From Marinomonas aquiplantarum (GTDB lineage: Bacteria > Pseudomonadota > Gammaproteobacteria > Pseudomonadales > Marinomonadaceae), in NCBI RefSeq assembly GCF_003314975.1, contig NZ_QNRF01000007.1, positions 1 through 64,000 on the forward strand: a stretch of 64,000 nt of DNA. The letters run 5' to 3'. Position numbers and translations under genes: made by a program. The notes under the pieces were generated by a model, which saw nothing but the letters and a program-made list of their open reading frames with translations, ran no database searches and had not been told where the DNA came from. Of the stretch, positions 7,077 to 14,589 are shown in pieces. Within the stretch, counting starts at the first letter, position 1; each line of letters opens with the position of its first letter.

Positions 7077-7481
7077 ATGTTGGAACGAGAAGCTATTTAC
7101 CCTGAGTCAGCAGAGCGTCATGCTCTGTATGAGGCTCATGGCTATTCACCTGCTATAAAATCTGGAGATCTCTTATTTGTTTCTGGGCAAGTCGGGAGTC
7201 GTTTAGATGGTAGTCCTGAACCTGAGTTCAAAGCTCAAGTAATGCTAGCTTTTGAAAATTTGAAAAATGTTCTAGCAGCGGCAGGATGTACTTTCGACGA
7301 TATCATTGATGTAACAACGTTTCATACGGATCCAGAGAATCAAATTGAGACAATAATGGACGTTAAACAAGCGATGTTTGATCTTTCGCCACCATCTAAT
7401 TGGACAGCAGTTGGTGTAACTTGGTTAGCTGGTTTTGATTTTGAAATAAAAGTCATCGCTAGAATTCCTGCAATGGCTTAG
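7077..7481 (+). CDS. Rid-family (YjgF/YER057c/UK114) protein
   Basis: A 134-residue protein with the Rid fold: FVSGQVGSRLDG near residues 36-47, ALENLKNVLAAAG-like helix, and TTFHTDPEN, ending in the EIKVIARIP strand. Canonical RidA deaminates reactive enamine/imine intermediates using a conserved arginine in P-A-R-S. Here that position reads P-P-S-N-W, so the arginine is replaced, which points to one of the Rid4-Rid7 subfamilies rather than archetypal RidA. AAAGGAG precedes the ATG. It is divergent from a TetR gene with three operators between them and is followed by a strong terminator. Confidence 0.88.
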   Translation: MLEREAIYPESAERHALYEAHGYSPAIKSGDLLFVSGQVGSRLDGSPEPEFKAQVMLAFENLKNVLAAAGCTFDDIIDVTTFHTDPENQIETIMDVKQAMFDLSPPSNWTAVGVTWLAGFDFEIKVIARIPAMA

Positions 7482-7488
7482 TTGAGTA

Positions 7489-7527
7489 GTTCACTAACAC
7501 AATGAAGTAGTGTGTTGTTTAGTGAAC
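7489..7527. other. imperfect hairpin after Rid gene
   Basis: GTTCACTAA..TTTAGTGAAC forms a stem of about 13 bp with one bulge but no T-tract. It may be an mRNA 3' end stabiliser or an unrelated palindrome. Confidence 0.4.
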
Positions 7528-7569
7528 CCCAGCCGATCTGGTTGAACTGGTATTTTGGGTAATAATTAG

Positions 7570-7612
7570 GACCAGAATTAAATATAACGTTATTCTGGTC
7601 TCTTTATTTTTT
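7570..7612 (+). terminator. rho-independent terminator
   Basis: A perfect 9-bp stem, GACCAGAAT with ATTCTGGTC, is followed by TCTTTATTTTTT. It lies 90 bases after the Rid gene stop. Confidence 0.82.
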
Positions 7613-7716
7613 AGGTGGTTTGCTATTGCAACTAAAGCGGTCAACGCTCTTTTATCCGATACCTAAGCATTCGTTATCGTGAAATGTTAATTCTTTACAT
7701 CAATTTCAAGGAGGAA

Positions 7717-8205
7717 ATGATGCCAAGAGAGCAAAGGCTCTATTTGCCCAATGCGCCTGTTCATGCTTTTATCTTAATGACAAACCACATCCATACGGCA
7801 TCAACACCTAAAATGCGATTTATCAATAAATCAACCATCCTACACCTAGACGGGACTGCTGGTTTAACGGCAGGCATACTCTTGTTGCTGCTAAAAGATT
7901 GGTTGAGTCATCTCTATGGTTTGCCTATTGCCACCATTCAATTTTTAGCTGCGGCCAATGTCTGTTATGGGGTTTATGCTTTGTCGCTTGCTTTTTCGTG
8001 CGTCAGAAAGCGCTTTTTCATTCTATTGCTAGCGATGGCAAATGTGCTGTGGATGCTGGTGTGTGTCATGGTGATTTGGCATTACTTTCAGACTATCAGT
8101 CTCATTGGCGTGGTGTTTCTCGGACTAGAAGGTATATTTGTGATGACACTTGCGTATTGTGAGTGGAAATATAGCAATGAGTTTACTGTGAAGAGTAAAA
8201 TCTAG
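7717..8205 (+). CDS. membrane protein fused to a RAYT transposase remnant
   Basis: A 162-residue frame. Its first 30 residues (MPREQRLYLPNAPVH then AFILMTNHIHT) match two separated blocks of REP-associated tyrosine transposases (RAYTs): the N-terminal MPR-x-R-LYLP-x-x-P-VH and the HUH motif region (h-x-LM-NHxH). The roughly 40 residues normally between them are deleted. After residue 32 comes an unrelated four-TM protein (segments near GLTAGILLLLLKDW, IQFLAAANVCYGVYALSLAF, FFILLLAMANVLWMLVCVMVIW, LIGVVFLGLEGIFVMTLAY). GGAGG precedes the ATG at 7717. The original start of the membrane protein is probably the ATG at 7813, giving about 130 residues. The function is unknown. Confidence 0.7.
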   Translation: MMPREQRLYLPNAPVHAFILMTNHIHTASTPKMRFINKSTILHLDGTAGLTAGILLLLLKDWLSHLYGLPIATIQFLAAANVCYGVYALSLAFSCVRKRFFILLLAMANVLWMLVCVMVIWHYFQTISLIGVVFLGLEGIFVMTLAYCEWKYSNEFTVKSKI

Positions 8206-8318
8206 GGGAAGTCTCAATGCTTAGGTTCGTTTAAACAGTAAAGTAAAGGGTCTGTCATACCAGATGCTTAAATGGTATGGAGGTTTTAACGGAGCTAATA
8301 AATTTATGTTGCTATATA

Positions 8319-8335
8319 GATACTATGGTAGTATC
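8319..8335. promoter_or_regulatory. Rrf2 operator upstream of its own gene
   Basis: GATACT-N5-AGTATC, a perfect palindrome ending eight bases before the rrf2 ATG. The same half-sites recur upstream of the SDR gene at 8783, which makes autoregulation and target control likely. Confidence 0.75.
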
Positions 8336-8343
8336 CTTTTTTT

Positions 8344-8763
8344 ATGTCGAACTCAAACACTCAATTTTCAATAGCCGTTCATGTCCTCGTAGGGATAGCA
8401 AAGTACGGTAAAGTCAATTCTAATGAACTGGCGGAAAGTGTTAATGCAAATCCAATTTTTATAAAACGGATTCTGGCTAAGCTTTCCTCTTCCGGTCTTG
8501 TTAGCTCATCATCAGGTAGAAATGGTGGGAGTGTTTTAGCTCGTCATGCCGAAAAGATCACTTTGCTTGACGTATACAAGGCGGTAGAAGCGCCCAAAGC
8601 TTTTATGGTGCATAGTTATCCTAAGAATATGTCGTGCAAAATTAGCACTCATATTCAAAGCGCCATGGGAGATGTTCTTGATGACGTGCAAATCGCTTTA
8701 GAAGAAAGGCTTAAGTCTACATCCGTATATGACATGCTAGAAAAAGTCGCAATAGAGCAATAG
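8344..8763 (+). CDS. Rrf2-family transcriptional regulator
   Basis: A 139-residue protein with the Rrf2 winged-helix start (TQFSIAVHVLVGIAKYG..NELAESVNANPIFIKRILAKLSSSGLVSSSSGRNGG). It lacks the three-cysteine cluster of Fe-S Rrf2 members (only C98 in MSCKIS), so it resembles the YwnA/redox or ligand type. Its ATG lies directly after a GATACT/AGTATC palindrome with no visible ribosome site, suggesting a very short leader. It is followed by an SDR gene with the same operator. It probably represses both genes; the signal is unknown. Confidence 0.9.
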   Translation: MSNSNTQFSIAVHVLVGIAKYGKVNSNELAESVNANPIFIKRILAKLSSSGLVSSSSGRNGGSVLARHAEKITLLDVYKAVEAPKAFMVHSYPKNMSCKISTHIQSAMGDVLDDVQIALEERLKSTSVYDMLEKVAIEQ

Positions 8764-8782
8764 CTTTTTTTTGCTCTTAATG

Positions 8783-8799
8783 GATACTTTTTTAGTATC
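8783..8799. promoter_or_regulatory. Rrf2 operator upstream of SDR gene
   Basis: GATACT-TTTTT-AGTATC is identical in half-site and spacer length to the palindrome before the regulator gene, and lies 25 bases before the SDR ATG. Confidence 0.75.
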
Positions 8800-8823
8800 T
8801 GTTTTTAACTTTGGAGAGAAAAA

Positions 8824-9570
8824 ATGAAAAAACTTGATGGTAAAATCGCACTTATCACAGGGGGAAACTCCGGAATTGGTTTTGCAATTGCGAGGAGGTT
8901 TATCCAAGAAGGTGCAAGGGTCATCATCACGGCTCGCAGGAAAGTGAAACTTGATCAAGCGGTTGCCGAGTTAGGTGAAAAAGCAACAGGTTTTCAAGCT
9001 GATATTTCCAAACTAGATGAGCTGGATAACCTTTACCAAATGATTAAGGAAAAATTTGGTCACTTGGATATTGTGGCGGCTAATGCTGGTGGTGGGGAGC
9101 TTCAAGCGCTTGGTGAGATCACAGAAGAAAGTTATTACAGTACCTATGATACCAACGTCAAAGGCGTCATTTTTACTGTTCAAAAAGCACTTCCTTTGCT
9201 GTCATCTTCTGCATCCATTATTTTGACCGGTTCCACGGCTTCCGCGGGAGGAACGCCTTCATTCAGTGTTTATAGTTCGAGCAAAAGTGCTGTGAGAAAT
9301 CTAGCTCGTAGTTGGATCCTTGATCTTAAAGGAAAAGGCATTCGTATCAATGTACTAAGTCCTGGTTCAACAGAAACACCAGGGCTTGTTGGGCTTGTTC
9401 CGGAAGAACACAAAGCGTCATTCGTGTCGTCATTTGCATCACAAGTGCCGCTAGGAAGAGTGGCAGAACCTGATGAAATCGCTTCCGTTGCGGCATTCCT
9501 TGCCTCTGATGACGCAAGCTATGTAAATGGCGCGGAGTTATTTGTTGATGGTGGGCTTGCTCAAATTTAA
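8824..9570 (+). CDS. SDR-family oxidoreductase
   Basis: A 248-residue classical short-chain dehydrogenase. The cofactor loop TGGNSGIG is at residues 13-20, NAG at about 88-90, the catalytic serine in LTGST, and YSSSK (Y-x3-K) at about 150-154. The C-terminal SYVNGAELFVDGG is typical of 3-oxoacyl-ACP-reductase-like SDRs of about 250 residues. The RR pair after the GxxxGxG helix (ITARR) favours NADP(H). It is controlled by the neighbouring Rrf2 regulator through a shared operator. The substrate is not predictable; an aldehyde/quinone detoxification role is a guess from the regulation. Confidence 0.9.
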   Translation: MKKLDGKIALITGGNSGIGFAIARRFIQEGARVIITARRKVKLDQAVAELGEKATGFQADISKLDELDNLYQMIKEKFGHLDIVAANAGGGELQALGEITEESYYSTYDTNVKGVIFTVQKALPLLSSSASIILTGSTASAGGTPSFSVYSSSKSAVRNLARSWILDLKGKGIRINVLSPGSTETPGLVGLVPEEHKASFVSSFASQVPLGRVAEPDEIASVAAFLASDDASYVNGAELFVDGGLAQI

Positions 9571-9581
9571 GCAACGTCGAA

Positions 9582-9643
9582 GAATAATTGGGGTCAGAGT
9601 AAAATTAAATATAATTTAACACTGACCCCAGTTATTCCAATTA
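9582..9643. repeat. REP-like palindrome, GGGGTCAG family
   Basis: TTGGGGTCAGAGT and ACACTGACCCCAG form inverted arms around an AT-rich centre, bounded by AATAATTGG and CCAATTATT. Related fragments (CTGACCCCAAAT) occur at 47951, 48193 and 49505. Such palindromes often accompany RAYT transposases, of which a remnant lies at 7717. It may also terminate transcription between convergent genes. Confidence 0.65.
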
Positions 9644-9683
9644 TTAACGAAAAACCTCTCACACGTAGCACTACACCGTAAAT

Positions 9684-10865
9684 TTACTCGTAGTTTTTCT
9701 TGGCTTTGGTTACTTTTTCCAAGTAGTTACGGGACTCTTCTCTTGGGTGATCGTATCTGAGTCTTTGATACACAGAGCTAGAGGAGTTCTGGTTGATCTT
9801 GTCCATAGCGACCGACCGATTGCTGTCGAAGGTCTTAAGTACATTGCCAGTGCCGCCGTTGTAGGCCGAAATCATGGAGTATTCTTGGCTGGTTTTATTG
9901 CGGACTTTGACCAAATAGCGGGTTTGTAAAATGTGTAGGTAGGCGCTGCCAATGTCGATATTTTGTTCGGGCGAGAACAAGACTTGTTTGGTCGGTTGGC
10001 CAGATTTTTTCTTGATTAGGTTGTATACATCACGGCCAGCGGTTGCGGGCACCACTTGCATGAGTCCATAGGCGTTGGCAGGGCTAACCGCGTAGGGGTT
10101 AAATGAGCTTTCGGTTTCGATGATGCCGTAGATTAGCGCTGGTTCTAGGTTATAGCGTTTGGCCGCGGCGAGAACGTATTGGCTGTATTTCTTTTGACGC
10201 AAATGTTCGTGCTTTTCCACCAGATCAAATTCAACCGAGTAGACGAGGTTGCCGCTGTTGGTACTGCGTTGCAGTTTATTAGCCACTAGGTATTTTGCAT
10301 AGCGACCAGCTCGCCAGCGGTATTTAACCAGTACACCTTCATTGTCCATGACTTGTGGGTACAAGAAGGGGACGCCATCTGTGTTCGGTGCAGAACTGGA
10401 GAAGATGTCGGTTTTGGTTGGATCGGCTGTGGTCAGTAGAGTGGTGGTGACCGCTTTGGTCAGGGTGTCCCTCGGGTTACGGCCGTCAACGGTTTCTACG
10501 CGCACTTTGCCATTGTCAAAATCGACGATGGCGCGGGCTTGGTAGTCATTGACGTATTTGACGTACTTTTTCTTGTTGGGCAACTGGCTGTTATTTTTGC
10601 CCCACTTTTTGTTTACTTGTTGATCGAGGTTTTTGTACAAGGCTTGAATGGCTTTTAAGTCTGAACGTATGTGATCACGAGTGACTTTCGCTTGCTTAGC
10701 GATGGCTTTTACATCTTCTAAGCTATCGGCATCTTGCACTTGTTTGGACAACTCTTTTACGGAATCGACCGAATCAAAATTCAACATAGATTGGCAGCCG
10801 CTGAGCGATAGCAGCAATACACCACAAGAAGACAATGCCGTACGGCGACCCCAATTTTTGTACAT
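9684..10865 (-). CDS. mltC: membrane-bound lytic murein transglycosylase C
   Basis: A 393-residue lipoprotein. The signal peptide ends in the lipobox LSGC near residue 24. The N-terminal DUF3393 domain spans about residues 40-210 (YQARAIVDFDNGKVRVET). The C-terminal SLT domain has the catalytic glutamate in IIETESSFNP, GLMQVVPATAG and SAYNGGTGNV, all hallmarks of family 1 lytic transglycosylases. It cleaves the beta-1,4 MurNAc-GlcNAc bond from the outer-membrane periplasmic face. The start at 10865 gives MYKNWGRR with AAGGA upstream; an upstream in-frame ATG at 10886 lacks one. It is a single-gene unit. Confidence 0.95.
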   Translation of the reverse strand: MYKNWGRRTALSSCGVLLLSLSGCQSMLNFDSVDSVKELSKQVQDADSLEDVKAIAKQAKVTRDHIRSDLKAIQALYKNLDQQVNKKWGKNNSQLPNKKKYVKYVNDYQARAIVDFDNGKVRVETVDGRNPRDTLTKAVTTTLLTTADPTKTDIFSSSAPNTDGVPFLYPQVMDNEGVLVKYRWRAGRYAKYLVANKLQRSTNSGNLVYSVEFDLVEKHEHLRQKKYSQYVLAAAKRYNLEPALIYGIIETESSFNPYAVSPANAYGLMQVVPATAGRDVYNLIKKKSGQPTKQVLFSPEQNIDIGSAYLHILQTRYLVKVRNKTSQEYSMISAYNGGTGNVLKTFDSNRSVAMDKINQNSSSSVYQRLRYDHPREESRNYLEKVTKAKKNYE

Positions 10866-11022
10866 CAATCCTTGCTCATTAATCAAAAGCTTGGTGAGTG
10901 TATCAAGATACTGTCAATTTTCCCATTTCACTAATGAAAACAAGCCTTAATGTTATGTTGGACAAGACAAAGGAGCATCAAACCTTGTTGGTTTCTACTT
11001 TGTCTTGTCATTTTCTTGTCCG

Positions 11023-12075
11023 CTAATCTTGAGGCACTTCTAAGACAATTTTGCCGATGTGTTGTTTACTGGCGAACGCCTGCTGTGCCGCTTTGATGTC
11101 TCGTAAAGGGAATGTTTGAGCCAGTAGAGGGCGAATTTTATTGTCATTAATGTAGCCTACCAAATTACTAAATACCCCTGCTTGGAGGGTTGTGCATCCG
11201 AAGAAGCTCAGGTCTTTTAGGTACAGGGTACGAACATCCAATTCTACTAGCGGGCCATCGATGGCGCCCGACACCACATAACGTGAGCCTGGTTTGAGTA
11301 TTTGTAAAAACTGCGGCCATTGTGAACCAGCGACTAAATCCACCACAAGGCTGACGCTGTTTTCCCCTAAACTGGCAACTAAATCGTCACCACGAGCAAC
11401 CACTTGATCTGCTCCTAAGTCTAGTAGCGCTTGTTGTTTGTTCGGACTAGTAACGGCAATGACTTTCGCGCCACGCAATTTGGCTAACTGCACCGCTGCA
11501 CTGCCAACGCCACCGGATGCACCTGTGATTAATACTGTGTCTTGTGCATTGACCTGACTGCGAGTCAGCATATTTTCCGCGGTAGAGTAGGAGCAGGGGA
11601 AAGAGGCCAATTCTTGGTCACTCATTGACGAGTTGAGAACATGGGCGTATTGCGCATCAATGACGGTGTATTGAGCAAAGCCACCGTTGCATTCGGAGCC
11701 AAAGTACCAAGGTGAGGTTTGAGTTTCGCCATTCCAGTTATGGAAACTAGGCTCGATCAACACACGTTCGCCGATGCGTGCAGCATCCACCTTATCACCC
11801 ACTGCGACAATATAACCACACACATCTGCCCCTTGGATTAATGGGAGTTTTAGAGCATTTCCTGCCCAACCAGCATCATCGCTATTATTATCGCCTTTTG
11901 AATACCAGCCAATGCGGGTATTGAGATCTGTGTTGTTAACGCCTGCCGCAGCAACCTTGATGAGTACCTGATGAGCTAGTGGCGTTGGTACTGTGATGTC
12001 TTCTTTGTACTGCAACATGTCTAGGTCGCCGTGGCCGATCAGTTGTACGCCTTTCATTTTAGTGGGCAATGTCAT
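11023..12075 (-). CDS. zinc-type MDR-superfamily alcohol/quinone dehydrogenase
   Basis: A 350-residue medium-chain reductase: GroES-like domain at residues 1-140 (GADVCGYIVAVGDKV), Rossmann domain with GASGGVGSAAVQLAK at about 180-195 for NAD(P)H, and the C-terminal PLRDIKAAQQAFASKQHIGKIVLEV. The structural cysteine cluster of true zinc ADHs is absent, so it is closer to quinone oxidoreductase-like members. Its ATG overlaps the 3' end of a TetR gene by 17 bases, with GAGGA upstream, so the two are co-transcribed. It is presumably induced by the ligand of that repressor. The substrate is unknown. Confidence 0.9.
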   Translation of the reverse strand: MTLPTKMKGVQLIGHGDLDMLQYKEDITVPTPLAHQVLIKVAAAGVNNTDLNTRIGWYSKGDNNSDDAGWAGNALKLPLIQGADVCGYIVAVGDKVDAARIGERVLIEPSFHNWNGETQTSPWYFGSECNGGFAQYTVIDAQYAHVLNSSMSDQELASFPCSYSTAENMLTRSQVNAQDTVLITGASGGVGSAAVQLAKLRGAKVIAVTSPNKQQALLDLGADQVVARGDDLVASLGENSVSLVVDLVAGSQWPQFLQILKPGSRYVVSGAIDGPLVELDVRTLYLKDLSFFGCTTLQAGVFSNLVGYINDNKIRPLLAQTFPLRDIKAAQQAFASKQHIGKIVLEVPQD

Positions 12076-12592
12076 TAGTGGTGTCCTCGAGTAATTGCTG
12101 AATAGTGTGCAGGGCGGAAGTGACTGCGGCTTGTCCCAATACAGGCCAAGCGCTGGAAACGCCTTCGTGCAATAAGAACAGGCTATGAGCCAAATCTGGA
12201 CGAAGGCTTTGTTGTCCCAAGAAGTGAATCACCGCCTGTTTGTGCTCAGTGACGGCTTGATGAATTTGCGCGTTTTCTGGGTACGCGGATAAGGCGTTCA
12301 CTGATAAACAACCGTGTGGTGCAAAGGTTTCCATCCAGCCTTGCAGCTGTTGAAAAATATGCTCAATGGCTGGTGTTCCTGCTTCTGGCGCGTTGTCTTG
12401 CAGAAAGTCCAAATAACGCTGATGACGAAAATCCAGCGCAGCCACTATCATGGCTTCTTTAGACGGGTAGTGCTTGTATAAGGTTCGTAAACTGACCTGA
12501 CACGCGGTTTTGAGCTGTGCCACGTTGGGTTCCGCGAAACCGAATTGGCTAAAGGCTTGCTCTAATCGTTCGGCAATCTGTTGTTTTAACAT
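12059..12592 (-). CDS. TetR-family transcriptional regulator
   Basis: A 177-residue repressor with an N-terminal HTH (FSQFGFAEPNVAQLKTACQVSLRTLYKHYPSKEAMIVAAL) and a helical ligand domain. It lies first in a two-gene leftward operon with an MDR dehydrogenase. Two 20-bp palindromes (GGTAGA..TCTACC) lie 44 to 88 bases upstream of its start and are the likely operators, so it should repress its own operon. It may also affect the rightward M19-like gene that begins at 12888. Confidence 0.9.
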   Translation of the reverse strand: MLKQQIAERLEQAFSQFGFAEPNVAQLKTACQVSLRTLYKHYPSKEAMIVAALDFRHQRYLDFLQDNAPEAGTPAIEHIFQQLQGWMETFAPHGCLSVNALSAYPENAQIHQAVTEHKQAVIHFLGQQSLRPDLAHSLFLLHEGVSSAWPVLGQAAVTSALHTIQQLLEDTTNDIAH

Positions 12593-12635
12593 GGCTCTGT
12601 CTTACTCATATTAGCGTTTATCTAGCTCACAAAAG

Positions 12636-12655
12636 GGTAGAATAAGTATTCTACC
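12636..12655. promoter_or_regulatory. TetR operator A
   Basis: GGTAGAATA-AG-TATTCTACC, a perfect 20-bp palindrome in the tetR-dipeptidase intergenic region. Confidence 0.75.
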
Positions 12656-12660
12656 TGCAT

Positions 12661-12680
12661 GGTAGAGTGATTGTTCTACC
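12661..12680. promoter_or_regulatory. TetR operator B
   Basis: GGTAGA-N8-TCTACC, the same length and outer half-sites as operator A, 25 bases downstream, with a degenerate centre. Confidence 0.65.
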
Positions 12681-12887
12681 TTTGTCAAATGCCCGTTCAA
12701 TTTTCGCTATTCACTAAGCCAATTGTCTCGCCTTATGACTGATGATGGTCTTATCGCAACTTTGTCGATGTCTTTTTCAGCTTGGTAAAAAGTCGCTTTT
12801 GGTTTGTCTCTAGTCGTTTCCAGCCAGCTTCCGACGCTATTGAAAAATTACACTGGGTTCATTGCTAAGATCCTAAAGGAATCCACC

Positions 12888-13865
12888 ATGACCCCAGCAG
12901 AGCTACACGATAAAGCCATTGTGATTGATGGTTTGATTTGCGCGAAATGGAATCGCGAATTGTTTGAAGACATGGCCAAAGGTAAGTTGACTGCCGCCAA
13001 TTGTACTGTGTCGTTTTGGGAAAACTTTGAAGGCACGGTTCGCAACGTGGTGGAAATGAATCAACTGATTGAGGCCAACAGTGATTTGTTAACCAAGGTG
13101 TACACCACCAAAGACATTCATCGTGCGAAAGCGGAAGGCAAAACCGGCGTCATGATGGGCTTTCAAAACGCCCATGCGTTCGAAGACCAAATTGGTTATG
13201 TGCAGATATTCAAAGACCTTGGCGTTGGCATAGTGCAAATGTGCTACAACACGCAAAACTTGGTGGGCACAGGTTGTTATGAGCGCGATGGCGGTTTGTC
13301 TGGTTTTGGCCGTGAAATCGTTGCCGAAATGAACCGAGTGGGCATGTTGTGTGATTTGTCCCACGTTGGCCCGAATACCGCCAAAGAAGTCATTATTGAA
13401 TCCAAAAAGCCCGTTGCGTATTCCCATTGCTTACCGTCTGGTTTGAAAGAGCACCCACGCAATCGCAGTGATGAAGAGCTTAAGTTTATCGCCGATAACG
13501 GCGGTTTTGTTGGGGTGACCATGTTCACGCCTTTCCTCAAAGCCGGTGTTAACGCCACCATTGATGACTATGTAGAAGCCATTCAATACATCTACAACAT
13601 AGTGGGGGAAGATGCCATTGGCATTGGTACCGACTTTACCCAAGGTCATGGTCATGACTTTTTTGAATACCTCACTCACGACAAAGGCTATGCGCGTCGT
13701 TTAACCCGTTTTGGTGAAATTATTAACCCCAAAGGCATTCGCACAGTTGGTGAGTTCCCGAATTTGACGGAAGCCTTGTTGCGTCACGGTTTCAGTGAGC
13801 GCCAAGTGTGCAAAATCATGGGTGAAAACTGGGTGAATTTATTGGCCGAAGTGTGGGGCGAGTAA
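12888..13865 (+). CDS. M19 renal-dipeptidase-like protein of the betaine/dimethylglycine locus
   Basis: A 325-residue metallo-hydrolase-fold protein like the one encoded next to dgcA in Pseudomonas. It has GFQNAHAFED, DLSHVG, YSHCLPSGLKEHPRN, GIGTDFTQGHG and GENWVNLL, the M19 landmarks. The zinc-binding H-x-D normally found in V-I-D-G-H-x-D is replaced (VIDGLICAKWNRE), a feature I recall of this subfamily, so ordinary dipeptidase activity is doubtful. The ATG at 12888 has AAGGAATCC upstream; an upstream in-frame start at 12804 adds 28 unrelated residues. It is first in the rightward catabolic block. The exact substrate is unknown. Confidence 0.88.
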   Translation: MTPAELHDKAIVIDGLICAKWNRELFEDMAKGKLTAANCTVSFWENFEGTVRNVVEMNQLIEANSDLLTKVYTTKDIHRAKAEGKTGVMMGFQNAHAFEDQIGYVQIFKDLGVGIVQMCYNTQNLVGTGCYERDGGLSGFGREIVAEMNRVGMLCDLSHVGPNTAKEVIIESKKPVAYSHCLPSGLKEHPRNRSDEELKFIADNGGFVGVTMFTPFLKAGVNATIDDYVEAIQYIYNIVGEDAIGIGTDFTQGHGHDFFEYLTHDKGYARRLTRFGEIINPKGIRTVGEFPNLTEALLRHGFSERQVCKIMGENWVNLLAEVWGE

Positions 13866-13949
13866 TGCTTCTCTCTGTGATGGTTATCAGCGGTTATTGA
13901 ATAGTAATTTTCCGCCATATTGGGTGGTTGTAATAGTAAGGAATGAAAT

Positions 13950-14495
13950 ATGAGTTCTCATGCGCCAGAAATGCCAATTCAAGTAGACGATGAAACCGGT
14001 GTATGGACCACCGATGCTTTGCCTATGTTGTATGTGCCACGTCACTTTTTTGTCAACAACCACATGGGCATCGAAGACGAGATTGGAGCAGAGCGTTACG
14101 CCGACATTCTCTATAAAGCGGGTTATAAGTCGGCCTACTTTTGGTGTGAGCAGGAGTCAGCGTGCCATGGCATTTATGGTGCTGACATCTGGCATCACTA
14201 TTTGAAGCGTTTATCACAGCGTGGTTGGGGCTTTTTCATTACCGAGGAATTGGACATCGAAAAGGCCACAGCAAAAGTACGATTGGAAAATTCCGCCTTT
14301 GTTTATCACTACGAAAAAATTCACGGTAAGAAGGTCAATCGCAAAGTGGATTACATGTTCACTGGTTGGTTTGCAGGGGCTTTAGATCAGATTTTAGACA
14401 GTCAGAAATCGTCGATTCGTACTAAGGCCACACAGACCCAAAGTGGCGCGGAAGAAGGCTGTGATGTGGGGTATTTTGAAGTGCAGCCTATTTAA
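13950..14495 (+). CDS. DUF5943-type protein of the dimethylglycine locus
   Basis: A 181-residue protein resembling the conserved companion of dgcA in Pseudomonas (DUF5943, related to the V4R/4-vinyl-reductase fold). Recognisable stretches are VDDETGVWTTDALPMLYVPRHF, GYKSAYFWCEQESACHG and MFTGWFAGALDQIL. It lies 84 bases after the M19-like gene and 94 before dgcA in the same direction, so a catabolic role in glycine betaine/dimethylglycine breakdown is likely from context alone. The N-terminus has no signal peptide, so it should be cytoplasmic. TAAGGA precedes the ATG. Confidence 0.85.
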   Translation: MSSHAPEMPIQVDDETGVWTTDALPMLYVPRHFFVNNHMGIEDEIGAERYADILYKAGYKSAYFWCEQESACHGIYGADIWHHYLKRLSQRGWGFFITEELDIEKATAKVRLENSAFVYHYEKIHGKKVNRKVDYMFTGWFAGALDQILDSQKSSIRTKATQTQSGAEEGCDVGYFEVQPI

Positions 14496-14589
14496 AGCCG
14501 TTTGTTATAAAAGTCAGTTAAGCCATGCGGGCCGGCATGGCTTTGATCAATCTATTTCACGTATTTTCCAGTAAGCGGGAGTTCTTTAT

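Noticed and set aside
9747..9929. Small ORF antisense to mltC
   Set aside because: It lies fully inside a conserved gene on the other strand and has no support of its own.
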